From the NCBI GenBank assembly GCA_020746105.1, contig CM036626.1, forward strand, positions 18,837,001-18,901,000: a DNA stretch of 64,000 nucleotides, read 5' to 3'. The DNA is from Trogon surrucura. Its lineage: Eukaryota > Chordata > Aves > Trogoniformes > Trogonidae. The notes under the pieces were generated by a model. It was given only the letters and a program-made list of their open reading frames with translations. It did no database searches and was not told the origin of the DNA. The position numbers were made by a program, and so were the translations under genes. Every line of letters starts with the position of its first letter. Within the stretch, counting starts at the first letter, position 1. Shown piece by piece: positions 13,215 to 25,356 of the stretch.

Positions 13215-16200
13215 CCCTCGATTTTTCAACCAACATCATAATTGAATTGGTTTCCTTCTTGCCTAAGGATAATGATTTCACGCTGATGGAATCGTTATTA
13301 GATTCTAAGGATTATACTGATGTTGCCTGCTTTACATAGAGCTAAAAAAAAATAATAAAAAAAATCAAAGTTGTTCAACTGTAAAACACTTTTACAGAAA
13401 GGCTACTGTACGTCTGAGATAAATGAACTAATTATTATGTTTAGAGCTGTTGTTAATACCCAGCATCCATAACTGGAGCAGACTTTTTGCCGTAGCTCTG
13501 TGCAGGGGATGAAGAGAACTTTTGAAAGCCCGGCACCGCTGCGTGTCCGTCGAGCCTGGCAGGTGGCACCTGGCTGGTGCTTCGTCGAGACAGGAGGTGG
13601 CTCCCTACGGATCTTCACGAAGCCTTTGGAAACCTCCTGATCTACAGACACAGACTCTGCCAGTGGGACAAGAAGCGGAGGAGAGGTGGAAGAGGGGAGA
13701 AGAGAAGGTATTAGCTAGAGGATGAGTGTTTTTACTGGTGGGGATCTGCTTAGCATTTGGGTTTGTGTTTGGAAGATCTGCCTGTGCTCCACCTCACCTT
13801 CCCAAGGGTTACAGCGAGGTTCTGGCTGGTTGGGAATAGGCGAGAACCAGCTCACCAGCATCTGCCGCTTTCTGTCTGCCCGTCCAAGCATCCCTTTGCT
13901 GTATGGAGGGAAAAAATAGTCCAGGTTAAGCGTAAATGAGAAATTTTTGCTATCTTGAAGTACATCAACGTTTTGTGGGTGATTACACTTCAGGCTGCAG
14001 AAATAGCTGTTAAATTAATTGATTTTACAGTTACTTCCTGATGTGCTAAATGGGTGTTGGTCCGAGTGGATGTGTCAAAAGAGCATCTTCAAAAGTCTCA
14101 GTGCTAAAAGACGTTTACCTATATCCATTGAGGAATCAACAATTAGAATGCGATATAAATATATGCAATCTTTAATCAGATCAAAAATGAGGAAAATTTA
14201 GTATTGCCTTTAAATATGTTAAACGTGTTTGCAATTTTTACTTGTCAAATACAGAAGTGTCTGGAACTAAGTTAAGTGAGTAGACGCTCTCTGACTTCCT
14301 TAAAGCTGGGGGTTAATCTTAATTAAGAAAAATACTTTAAAATCACGTCTCTTTAAGCATCCATTTAAAATCATTTCAAGTTGTAGGCGAGAGACCAGTC
14401 AGCATAACGCCAATGGACTGCCCTTCTGCGTGATTTTAAAAAGCCTTCATGCCTCATTACTGTGAACGAATGTCACTTCTGAGGTCAGGAGATGTGGTTG
14501 CTTTCCCATGCTTCTGTCAGTTTTATTCACTACAGAACACAAGAATGAGGAGCACCCCCGATTCCAAACTTACTCGACTAATTGTATACCGAGTAATCAA
14601 TATATGAAATGAAATGCTCAGTCCACGGTGCATTAAGACATTACCAGACTACTGAGTTTCGTGGCCACTTTAATATGCCTCGAGATACAGAATACCACTC
14701 CAGTTATATGTGGTTCAATAGTTTCTTTAAACTGAGATGTAAACACGTCTTTAGAAGGAATAAAAAAGAAAAAAAAAGCGGCCAACCTAAAGCTAATAGA
14801 GCTGCGTTGAATTAATCTCAAACACACGTTAAATTTTCTTGACACCGTTACCCTTTTCCTTGGGAAACTCCAGAGTGTTCTTGACTAATAATAAAAATAA
14901 GGAAAAGAAAACCTTTGTAAAAACAAACTGGAAAACTCAGTGGCCCACCTGTTTTCAACTTTAGCCTGGGTGTTCTCAGCAAAGGAGACAAAATCCCATC
15001 AGGTTTCTTTTCAGCATTGCTCAGGGCTTTGTACCATTTCCTGTGCTTGAGTTTTTGCCTGTAACAACAAAGCAAAGCAATTAAGGTGGTTGTAGCAAAG
15101 TTAAATCAAGACAATAGCGGGAGACAAGATCTCTGCGTTCCAAGGAAGGCTCTGCGACTGATTTATTGAACAGCCTCTGCTAAACTGTTTAACCTATTTG
15201 CTGCTGATTCCCTGTCTTTAAAGTGAAGGGATTAATCCTTATCCACCCGTAGCATCGGTCGCAGCACCCATCGACTTGTGTTTGTGGGATGCTTTCGAAA
15301 CACAGCGCTCTGGAACGCCTCGATGAAGCACGGCTCGAGAGTTGACAGCGGGGAGTTGGTCCTGGCTTGGCTTTGCAGATGAGGTGGGCAAGTCCCTCTT
15401 CTCCACCCTGTTGTGGGGTCTGCAATCCCTGTCAGTGCATACCTGTAGCTGTGTGACACGGTGTGAGCTGCCACGTCCTCAGCGAGAGGAGACAGCCCCA
15501 GGTGAGCATGTCCTCTCATCTGGGCTGAAGGTGATGTGCAACCCAAGGAAAACGCGTTGTTGTGCCATGGACTGAAATGTTCCTAACAAATCCTGGGGCT
15601 GTTTCCAGCCACTTGGTGGTGTTGATGTGGACCTGGCTCATCCTCTATGAGGACAGAGTGACACCGTGGTGCCAAGTCACTGGTGGGGCACCAGTGAGCT
15701 CCAGCAAGGTGTGAGTTCACCCCGCATCTGTTAGCTCAAGGTGTAAACCTGTGTCGGCTGTGTGGGAGGGCACAGCCCCACAGCCCTGACATCTCTGCTC
15801 CTTGTATCAGCTTCATGACTCGTGTCAGCCTGGGGTTTATTTTGCTCTGCAAAGCTTGAATTCTTCTAAAAATTGACCAGCTTTCTGTAGATCTCTAGAG
15901 GAAGAGTAAAATCTTGCTGTTACAGTAAAACCTCATTATAGACTTGGCATTACATTTCATAAGGGATCAGTTTGTGAAGCATCTGTTATTGCTCTCTCGC
16001 AGAAGAACAGAACAGCAGAGAGGCTTTAAGTTGAGTTTGGGAGATCAGACATAATTAGCAAGTTGCTGAAGTCTTGCCATGTGCTGCAATTAAAGGGCTG
16101 CTGTCAAAGACCACGCAGGCGTAAGAATGTACCTTCCTCAGCTGCTGTCCCCTCTGGTGAGTTCATCTGAATTTTCAGCCTTTGACAGAGGATTGAATTT

Positions 16201-18257
16201 TGAGATAGAACAGGGAATGTCTTGTTTTAGTGAGTCCTTGTTACTGCAGCACTCTTCTGCGGGTATCCAGCCTGCGCGAGCATGGCAGGAAAGGAGCCGA
16301 GTCCTTGACATATCGCCCAATCTCCCAGTTTATTACAGGGTCTCTCTAGGGGATGTGCTGACATGCAGAAGCTTCCAAAACGTAGGGAAACTTGGACCCC
16401 AACCTTGGAGATGACCTTATCCTTGGCACAAGTTATCCCAATGGGGAGAGGTGATCCTAAGAGCACACATCAACATCTGGCAGACCCAGGCTCCAGAGGT
16501 GTTTCTGCGTTGCCGTGGCAGCAGTTCAGATGTGTGGTAGCTGGCTGGGATCCTGTGAGAGCCGTTCTCAGCGTGCTTGCAAAGTCCATCGGAGAAGCCG
16601 AGAGGAGCAGCGGTGTTGTAGCAGTTTCTCCATCCTACAGCCGTGTGCTCAGGCAGCAAGAGTGCTATCGCTAGCCAAAACTAATTTAAAAGTCTATAGA
16701 GCTGACACAGATTGCTCTCAGGGGAGTGACTGCAAGACAGATGTACCCTGTAGCTCTCAGCCCAGCAGGTCAGACCACGCCTTGAACAGTTTGAGTGCGT
16801 TCTGGTGGACTTGGCGGTCTCTCTCTTCCCAAAGAACAGGAAGAGAGATCAGCGGTTGCAAAAGGACAGCTAGAAGAAAAGGTTTATTTTCCTGCTGTTT
16901 TCTTCCTGAAGCAACGTTTCATCTGGTGCAAGTGTTAATATTGACAAGCGTATTTTGTGATTTGCAAGTACACGTTAGGCTGAGATGGTGCGTTGGTTTT
17001 TAATGTTTAATGCACATAGTTTAGATGGCATGCATTAATCGTATTTTTGTTGCCTTTGTTATGTTAGCCGGAGAAATGAGGTCCTTTATTTAAAAAAAGA
17101 GGTCAGACTTTTATTTTTTTTTAAGGAACATTATATATCAGGAGGTAACGAAGAGGAAATAATGATGACTCTGCACTGTAATAAGTATTAAATCACTAAT
17201 TAGACTATAGCAGAACTGCTTACAGATGTCTTTTAAACACCTGCTTGGTAATTCTGAGCCCCGTGCGTTACTCCATTCAACAGTGCATGCCTGATGAGAA
17301 GACAGAAATAAGACTGAGCTATGAATCACGGCACACATCAGCCTTCATTTTTGCCTTTTGTTCATCCAGCTTTGTATATGTTTAAGAGAAGGATAACGTG
17401 GATGGTCACCAAATGGCCCTTTCCATGGGCTGGGCTTTCTGTTGCTCATTGCAGATGTAGGGAGAGGAGTCAGATTTTCTAATTTCTCTGTGACTATGTG
17501 AGAGCTTTATGGTTTCAGGGCAAGAACTCTCAATTCAGACCATTGTCTTGTGCGTATGTCAGTCCAGAATGTTATGTATTTTATCTCCAAGGTTTGCCTG
17601 TCATTGATGTAGTTTTGAGTGCTTTTGAGAACATTAAAAGCTGTGCATCTAGAAATAATGTAGGCCATCAGTTTTACAGCTATGTTTTAAAGTTGTCTTC
17701 TTTCATTGCAATAAGAAACCACAAATATTTCTATATTATTTGCCTATATGTTTTTGTCCATTATGTAAATAGTTGAATTATCAACATGACTTAAAAATGT
17801 GAACCCTCAGCCTAATAGCCTACAACAAGAATAATAAAAAAATCCGGATTATAAAAGCAGTTCCCGTATTTTCTGTGGCGGACCTAGGTTTCATCTCTGG
17901 GCTTTGCACTTGCACTGAAAGAAGTAGATAATGTCGATAACTTGTTCAGAAGAACGTCAGTTCTAAGATGGCAAGTTACGTTTTCGTACGCAGAACATTT
18001 CTAAGCTGCTCCCATATATTACAGCGCCCTGCAGTGAAAACTGTTGGCGTAAGAACTGTCGTAGTTACGCATGTTTGGTACCATCTAACTTTAAATTTCA
18101 TGTGCACGTCGCTACCCCAGAGGGAAGCCAGCTCAGGGACGTGGCCACAGTTTCTCTAACCATTCTCAGAACGAAGCCCACGCTCAGGAAACGTCTGTGT
18201 GGGGCAACTTCACTTGCTTAGGCTGGAGCGTGTTGGCTTTCAAACCGCAGGACGGCA

Positions 18258-18537
18258 CGTAGAGAGAGAGACTTTTTACAAGAGTGTCCACCAATAGGAC
18301 AAAGGGAAATGGATTTAAATTGAAGGAGAATAGGTTTAGATTGGATCTGAGGAAGAAATTCTTCAGTCCAAGGGTGGCAAGACTCTGGAACAGGTTGCCC
18401 AGAGAGGCTGTGGCTGCCCCCTCCCTGGAGTTGTTCAAGGCCAGGTTGGTTGAGACTTCGAGCAACCCGGGCTGGTTAAGGGCATTAGATGATCTCTAAG
18501 GTCCCTTCCAACCTAAGACATGATTCTATGATTCTGT
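18258..18537 (+). mobile_element. CR1 LINE, 5'-truncated 3' end
   Basis: Starts near GACTTTTTACAAGAGTGTC and runs through ATAGGACAAAGGGAAATGG, TGGAACAGGTTGCCCAGAGA, GGTCCCTTCCAACC and ends ATTCTATGATTCTG. This is the last coding part and 3'UTR of a CR1 non-LTR retrotransposon. The subfamily differs from the copies at 37.9, 41 and 58.8 kb (ATTCTATG rather than ATTCTGTG end). Confidence 0.9.
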
Positions 18538-21500
18538 ACATACAGTCACTTTCAACCTCAGGATTAGTGGGTCCGTTGTTAGAGGCTATTGAATTTTGGT
18601 GTTTTCATTCCAGATGATAAATGGTGGTTTAAACTAACGATGTAAAATTGCTGTAGAAGATCAAGGGTGTGCAAATATTTTAGCGGTCTCAGACTGATGT
18701 ATAAGAGCATTGGTTCAGTCTGTCATTTTTATTAAGCTTCTGTAATAGATTAATGACTCCTGGTGAAGTTTTGTTTGCTGGGTATACAGTGTTGAGCCTT
18801 ATTGACAGTGACTCCTCAGTATTCCCCAAATACTGAGTCACTGCAGTTATTCAGCTTCTTTTTTTCTTGCTCCTCTTTCCAAAGGTGATCTCCTCTGACT
18901 TGCTGTTAACACATTTGAAAGATACAGAGCTGTTTGCACCTGAAAGCCTGAGCAGACCCCAGATGAGCATGCTGAAGGTGAGAACTCTGATTCAAAGCTT
19001 TTTCATTTTTTTTTACTTTGACCATGAAAATATTCACCTGATTCACTAAAGCCTGAGACAGTTACACATTTAAATGCACTGTGACCGTGTTTCTCATAAA
19101 ATAGTGCGTTTAAAAGTAATATGCAATGTTTCCATTTATAGGTGTGTCAGATTTTTTTTCTATATTTTGAAATTTTTAGTACTGTCAGCTGTTTTGTATA
19201 ACCCCGTTTCAGGTGGCCATTGGGAGCTACAAATGTTTCCATCCTGTACACGAGATCAGCTTTGCCTTACACATAGGGATGCTGCAGCTTTGTGTAAGAG
19301 GTGGTTGCGAAAGGGTGAAAAGTAGCACAAGATGCCATTAAGGCAGCTTGATGACCAGGTGTGGATTTGTTGAAGGTAAAGAGGGAAAAGGAGAATCTCT
19401 TTTCCTCTTGCTCCCTCCTCAGTGTGTGGTCTGATCCAGCTTCGGGTCCTGTGTTCTGTGGAGGTACTGCAGGACTCTTGAGGCAGATACGTGGGGTCTT
19501 TCAAGGTGCTTTGGGGCTGGGAAGGGCTCTCTGGTGACAGTGCAAACCGCCGAGACATCGCCGTGTCAAATATTATCACTAACGGATGCCCTAGGGACTG
19601 CAGTACTGGAGGAAGATGCCTTTGGGTAGGAGTCTTACGTGCAGAAAGTACCAGAACACTTACTCCAAGTGTGAGACAAGGGACTTGCAGAGATACAGAC
19701 AACCTAGCAGCTAAAAAATCCCACCCAAACCCCCAAGCAATTTTGTCGGGTTCATCATTAAGATAAGCAATGGTCTCAGCACACCAGGTGCCTCAGCACT
19801 GTCAGCGCTTGTGGAGGCAGCAGAGCAAAGCATAAACGTGTTCCTGCAAGGGAACCAGGAGGCCAGAACCTGCGTCTTCCAAAGCCCCGGGCGGCTGTTT
19901 TGCCTTGCTGAGCAAGTCTGCTCATTTGGTGCCACCAGCCTGCATCTGCCCACTGGCCCTGCGCAGCGACACCCCCGAGAGAAGCTGCTGTCCGACCTGA
20001 ACTCACCCCTGATGAAGCGCTGAGCAAGTACACCCAGGATTTCTGAGCGAGGCGTGCTCGTCTCTAAAATAATATTCTTCTGAGGTCAGGCACTTCCCTT
20101 CAGGTACGTGAAACCACCTCTCAGCACCATGAGAGGAAGAAGGGGTAGAGGAAGAAGGGTGTGTTGAAAGGTCTTTTTACGTCCACAGTTGTGCTGGTAA
20201 GTCTGAGGGGGTTTTACCTCTGCTGGGGTGTGTGTCAGTGATGGGGGGGTGTGAAGGGAGAGCCGTCACCACCTCCGTCTGCTCCCTGCCTTGGGGCTTC
20301 AGAAGTTGTGCTCAAGCTCCAGTGGAGATGGGACCATGTGCTGTCTCGCCAGCTTGTGTGAGATAAATGACCAATCCAGAAGAAGTGAAATTATAACCCT
20401 CTGGAGTGTATCCAGTCCTTTCTGGGTTTGAATCAGTCTCGCAGGGGTCCTTCCCTACCAGCTCCCCGGGTCATTTGAGGTGAATCCAGAGTTCTTAGCT
20501 TGTATTGCTGTTTAATTGCTCACCTGTATCAGCAGTATGCTTAGGCATAAGCCATATCGATGTAATCACAAACCCAAACAAACCAACAGTCGTTCAAGTC
20601 CTTTGTATGTTGGCATGCAAGAGCAAGCCCTCGCCTCTTGTCTGTTCCGCATACAAATAATTTGTCTGCAGCCTTCATCAGCACCAGGAATTCAGTCAGC
20701 GAAATGAGCATTTATGACAGTAAATCCAGTGTGTAGGCCTACCCCTTTCCTGAATATTCAGACACACTGCCACAGAAGGATTTCTTGTTTGGAAGACAAT
20801 GACAAGGGTCATAATTTTATTCTTTATCTCCCACTTCACGTGTTCCTGAACGCTGAGGAAAGGGAGGACACGGCGTGCTGGGGAGCTTGGTGGTGTTGCT
20901 GACAACCTTGCAACGCTGAACGGTTCGTTGGGGTGTTGTGGGAGGATGAGGAGCAGCGAGAAGCATAGCTGAGCATCCAAACCTTGCTGACCAGTGCTAG
21001 TGCTGGTGGGGTGGCACTGGGGATGGTGGTGGGAAGGAGACAGCGGGCATCAGTGTAGAGGAATTTCTTGTGGAGCAGAGGTGCGGTATAACTTTAAAAG
21101 TGTGGACAACCCAGCGTAGGCCTAAACAGAGGCTCTGTCCTTGAAGCTGCCTTGGAACACAGGGAGGAGGAGGTTTTATCTGCTTTGTGAGAGCTTTGCG
21201 AGATGCTTGGCGGGAGGTGCTGGCCCCGGGGGGAGAAGAGGGGGTGATAGCCGCTTGCATAGTGGAATGGCACTACCCAATAAAACGCTGGCGTGTGTAA
21301 ACCTGTAACCGACCAACTCTGTGAAGGGGCAGGCGCGGGGACACTGCTGAACTGTATATATTGAGCTGTCCGGAGCGATAAAGGGAGGACGATCTGTAGC
21401 CAGATTCGTGTGATGGTCGTTGACTTGGCCGGCTCTCCGAAGGGACCCCTCTTCACATCAGCCCTGCCCACCCCTCCAGCCACACGGCGCAAAGCCCAAG

Positions 21501-24500
21501 GGCAGAACCGCCACATCGGGTGGGAAACCTTCAGCCTGGATCAGAAACAGATCCGATTTCTGAAGATGAGAAAGGTTAAAATCGAGTTTAAATGTCTTGA
21601 ATTTCCCTCAGGGCTGTTTTGTGAAAAGGACAGTGGGTTTCGTTCGATTGCTCTCCGCTCGCGCTGCATTTACATGCCTAAAAAGATTCAGCTGTCGTAG
21701 CCCTGACAAGTGCTAAAAAGCCCTTGTTAAGGTCACCGATATCAGAGAAGTGTCTCTCACACAACATCCCAGTGTATCGGGGCCACCGTCGCTGGGATCG
21801 GGGGCCGGCGTCAGACACCGTTTGCTGCAGACGGGATTGTGACCCCGACGTCCCGGCACGACTGAGCCGGAGCTTTTCTCACCTCTCTCACTAAGGAGAG
21901 CCGTGTAACCCTGCTCCAGTTGAGTGCAAAAAAGAAAAAAAAAAAAGCTCTAAATAGGCATGACCTTTAAATTCAGGCTGAAGCTAAAAGATTCGCTGCT
22001 AACTAAAAATCCGGGGTTGCTTTCATGTGTCTGAGCATCCAGGGAATAGATGTAGCTTAACATGCAAATGCCGGGCTTCCTGCAGAACGGTGCTGCTTTT
22101 CAAGATCTCTCATTTCACGCTGTTACCGCTCCGTGCCCTGCTGTTTCTGTGAAAAGAGTCTCTCTCAGGAAAAGTTTCCCGCAGATGGAAATCCAACTCC
22201 TGTGGTAAAAAAAAAACAAAACCCACCCAAACAACTCAACAGCTTACAGTTTAATTTAAAATGCATGGTGTCAGCTGGCAATCAGCATCTTCCTCAGGTT
22301 TCTGCGTATATATAGTTTATATGTTTGGCCTCGTCTCTTTAAGTGAGTAGATGGTGAAGGTCTGGAGCCAGGAGTCCTCTCCTGCTGTAGGTGTGCAGAG
22401 GAAGACTTTCGGTCTGTGAACGGCGATGATCCAGCACCTTTGGGCAGGTTCATTCGTGCATCTGTGTTCTCTGTGTCCGAGTTACCGTGCTCGCATAACT
22501 CAGATGTTCTGCACATATAGAGAAATAGATGTCCAGACCCCTCTTTTCTTATCAGTAATGAAAAATGCCTGTAAAGCCCACGCCCAGCAACCGTCTGGCA
22601 GGTCCCTTCCCTGGAGGTTGGAGGTGAGACGTCCCACCAGCAAAGCCCACTTGCTGCAGCGATGATTATTTGCCACTTCAAATATCTTCCCTGAGACACC
22701 TGGACATCATCATCTTCTGTCTTTAAAGCAATATGTGGTGCATTTATTGGTGGGTGAAATACAGAAAACGTTTGACATTAATACCTTACGCTTTTATTTT
22801 CGTCTGATTTCCAGTATTTTCCGCTTTATGCCACTACCGTATAATTCAACATTTTAAGCGTATTGTTGCTCACGGCGTCTGCTTATATTTTTAAGCTTGT
22901 CTGGTTATTTCGACAACAAGGGAGACAGCATAAATTATGTAAGCAATTTCTCTCCTTACAAGCTGGTCCCAGCCCTGCGCTGCCCCGATAAGAGCCGTGA
23001 GACAGAAGCTGCCGTAGGGATGGCGGGACTCGTGTGACTGCGCTGTGACCGGGGAACCGAGCACGCTGCACGATGGAAATGAATTGAAACTGCTCAGAAC
23101 AGGGGCAGGGAAAAACAGATCCAAGCCTGGCTGTGGTCTGAGACACCTCCGAGATTTGGGAAGTGGGGTTTGCGCAGTTCAGTCTTGAAGCTGTGGCTGC
23201 GACCGCGTGTGATGGAGCCTAGCTGGCACATTAGCCATGTCTGGAAATCAAGGGGCTTTCATCTCTAACAGCTGGACTTTCATCCCAAACATGCAACTGG
23301 GAGTTCAGGTAGGTGTAAGGGAGGGTTCTAATCCATGAGGCTTCAAGAAAATAAAAGATACTGGGTTAAAACCACTTGGGCAGAGGAAGGACCTGGACCT
23401 GTCCCACAGGTGGGCACAAGCAACAGCAACTTGGTTCTTACTTGAACTGGAAGAAGAGCAAGAGTCTTGCTGTTTCCTTGAAGGAAAGGGAGGTGCTGGG
23501 AAGCGATGTCCCACTCCTCATCGTGGTACCTGGGCTTTTATTAGACTCCACCGTGATGTTCATACTCTGAGGTCAGCCTACTTGGCTCTTCCATCACTTT
23601 TTTTCATCTAAACAGTCATTACAGACTAATTGATAATCTCAAGGACTGGCAGCAGTTATCTGGGACAGATGGCCTCTGCTGGGAAACCTCTGTCTCTGAT
23701 AGCTCCAAAACATAAGTCTTATCTTTTCAAGAAAGCCTTTAGCAGATGGGTCTAATTTAAAGCGTGGCCTTTCTCATTTCTTCCTAGAGGATAGCTAATT
23801 AACTGCAGAATGGATAGAACTGCTCCTCTGAGGGCAGGCACAAGTGGGTGTTTGATCTGGAAACATTTATGGGTTTGGTTCCAGCACATCAGTGAGGAGA
23901 GATGATGAACTCGTTAGAATAAACATCAATAATTGCATTGAACTTCCCATTGTTCTGAATTTACTAGAGCTGACCAAACAGAGGCCAATTCTTGAGAAAG
24001 ACGTTGTGGAAAAAACCTCTTTCTTTTCTCATTATTGCTCTGCAATAATTGGTATTACCTCTCATCAGTCCTGTTAGTAGACTGTTGCCAAAATTTATGG
24101 TCACAGCCGAGGAGCTCCAAGAGCAGCTCGGAAGACGAGGTTGGGATTCTTTTCTCTCTTTTCCTCTTGTGCATCAAAATGACTCTGAGAGATTCTTCTT
24201 TAGGCAGGAAACCCTGAGAACTCTGGATCTTTTCAATTAGATGCGTTACAAACTGTGCTCATTGCCAGCCTTGTCTCACCTCTCTTACATGAACTACAAA
24301 ATATCTCTTCTCCCCTACCCAATTGAACTAAAAATGGCCTATTTCTCTATGCTTTTTACAAAGCGTGTCTACATGGTGGAAATGAGGAGTTCTAGCTTAT
24401 CTTGTGTTATGTAAATATTTCTGTGCTTCTAGATTAAAGTTTTTCCTTCCCTTTGATCCAGCTTTCTCGTAGTCAGTTTAGCCTTCAGAAACGGTCAAAA

Positions 24501-25262
24501 GAGATTCATGGAGATTGCCAATGGCATTATTCCCGAGGAAAATTGGAGAGAGAAAAGAAAACTCAAAAATTACCAATATAAACAGCTCATTTAGAAATGG
24601 ATGACTAGCTAAAGGAAAAGGTTGTCTTCCAGTGTCTTTTTAAGCAAATTCTTGCTTAAAATAGCTGGGACCAAATGTAAAAATAGCATCTGCCATGTTT
24701 GCACAATGTTCCGAGATGAAAGCCGTACTTTTCCAGCAGCCTGGGAGGCGACTGCGCCCCATCCTTGTGCTGTGGGCAGGAGCTCCAAATCCCATCCCCT
24801 GGGCCACGGGTGGAGGGACCAGGTGGGACGTGGGGTGTCCGTGGGGCTGGATCAGTGACATCCCCCCAGCACACCCGAGCTCAATGGCGGAGACCATCAC
24901 CAGTGTCAGACACGACCTCTTTTGGCTGTAGGTGTTGAACGGGGAAAAGGAACAGGTTGAATCTGGTTATAGATGATTTTCTCAACAAATGGGTGTTCGT
25001 AGCGGGCTATTTTTCTTAGAATGTTAATTATGCTTCTGTAGAAGTAAATCGGGAGGCGAAGTGGCTCAGGTGGGGAGGAGGCAGTGAGAGACCCGGGAGA
25101 AGTCACAGTCTCCAGCGTTTTTTGCTCATTAACCTCCTAAGTGGAGGAGGCAGTTTGAAATGCTGCTGATGCATTCTGTGATTTTGCCTACAAGCACTCA
25201 AATGGGTCTTGAACTTCATATATGCAAATGCCAGCACTCGTAAGAGTGCCTCAGAGGGAGGC
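18538..25262. other. Intergenic, no gene recognised
   Basis: Mixed composition with G+C-richer parts around 19.4-21.5 kb. Apart from the weak LTR-like block there, no exon, RNA gene or repeat family was identified. Confidence 0.55.
21240..21480 (+). mobile_element. Possible solo-LTR relic (weak)
   Basis: A compact block holds CCCAATAAAACGC, a TATA-like CTGTATATATTGAG, then GCGATAAAGG and GTGATGGTCGTTGACTTGG. The spacing of a TATA box and a following hexamer recalls the U3-R-U5 of avian LTRs. No TG..CA ends, duplication or internal retroviral genes were found, so this is only a suggestion; ordinary unique DNA is equally likely. Confidence 0.2.
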
Positions 25263-25356
25263 AGTTCAGTGGTGGACCTCACGTTGCTGGATTAATGGTT
25301 GGCCTCAATGATCTCTTCAGGGTCTTTCCCCACCTAAATGATTCTGTGATTCTATA
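25263..25356 (+). mobile_element. Short CR1 3' fragment
   Basis: About 95 bp: GTGGTGGACCTCACGTTGC, GGTTGGCCTCAATGATCTC, CCCCACCTAAATGATTCTG and TGATTCTAT, matching the 3' terminal part of an older CR1 family. Several changes from the typical sequence indicate age. Confidence 0.75.

Larger units (their letters stand above)
10454..18257. other. Intergenic, A+T-rich blocks
   Basis: Nothing coding recognised. The stretches at about 10620-10800 and 12640-13140 are smooth, A/T-rich and repeat-free, with motifs such as TTAATTA and CATTAATTAAAG; their texture resembles vertebrate conserved non-coding elements, but conservation cannot be judged here. Confidence 0.4.

Noticed and set aside
16515-17003. 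Plus-strand ORF of 162 codons
   Set aside because: No recognisable family, no conserved context and no splice or promoter support.
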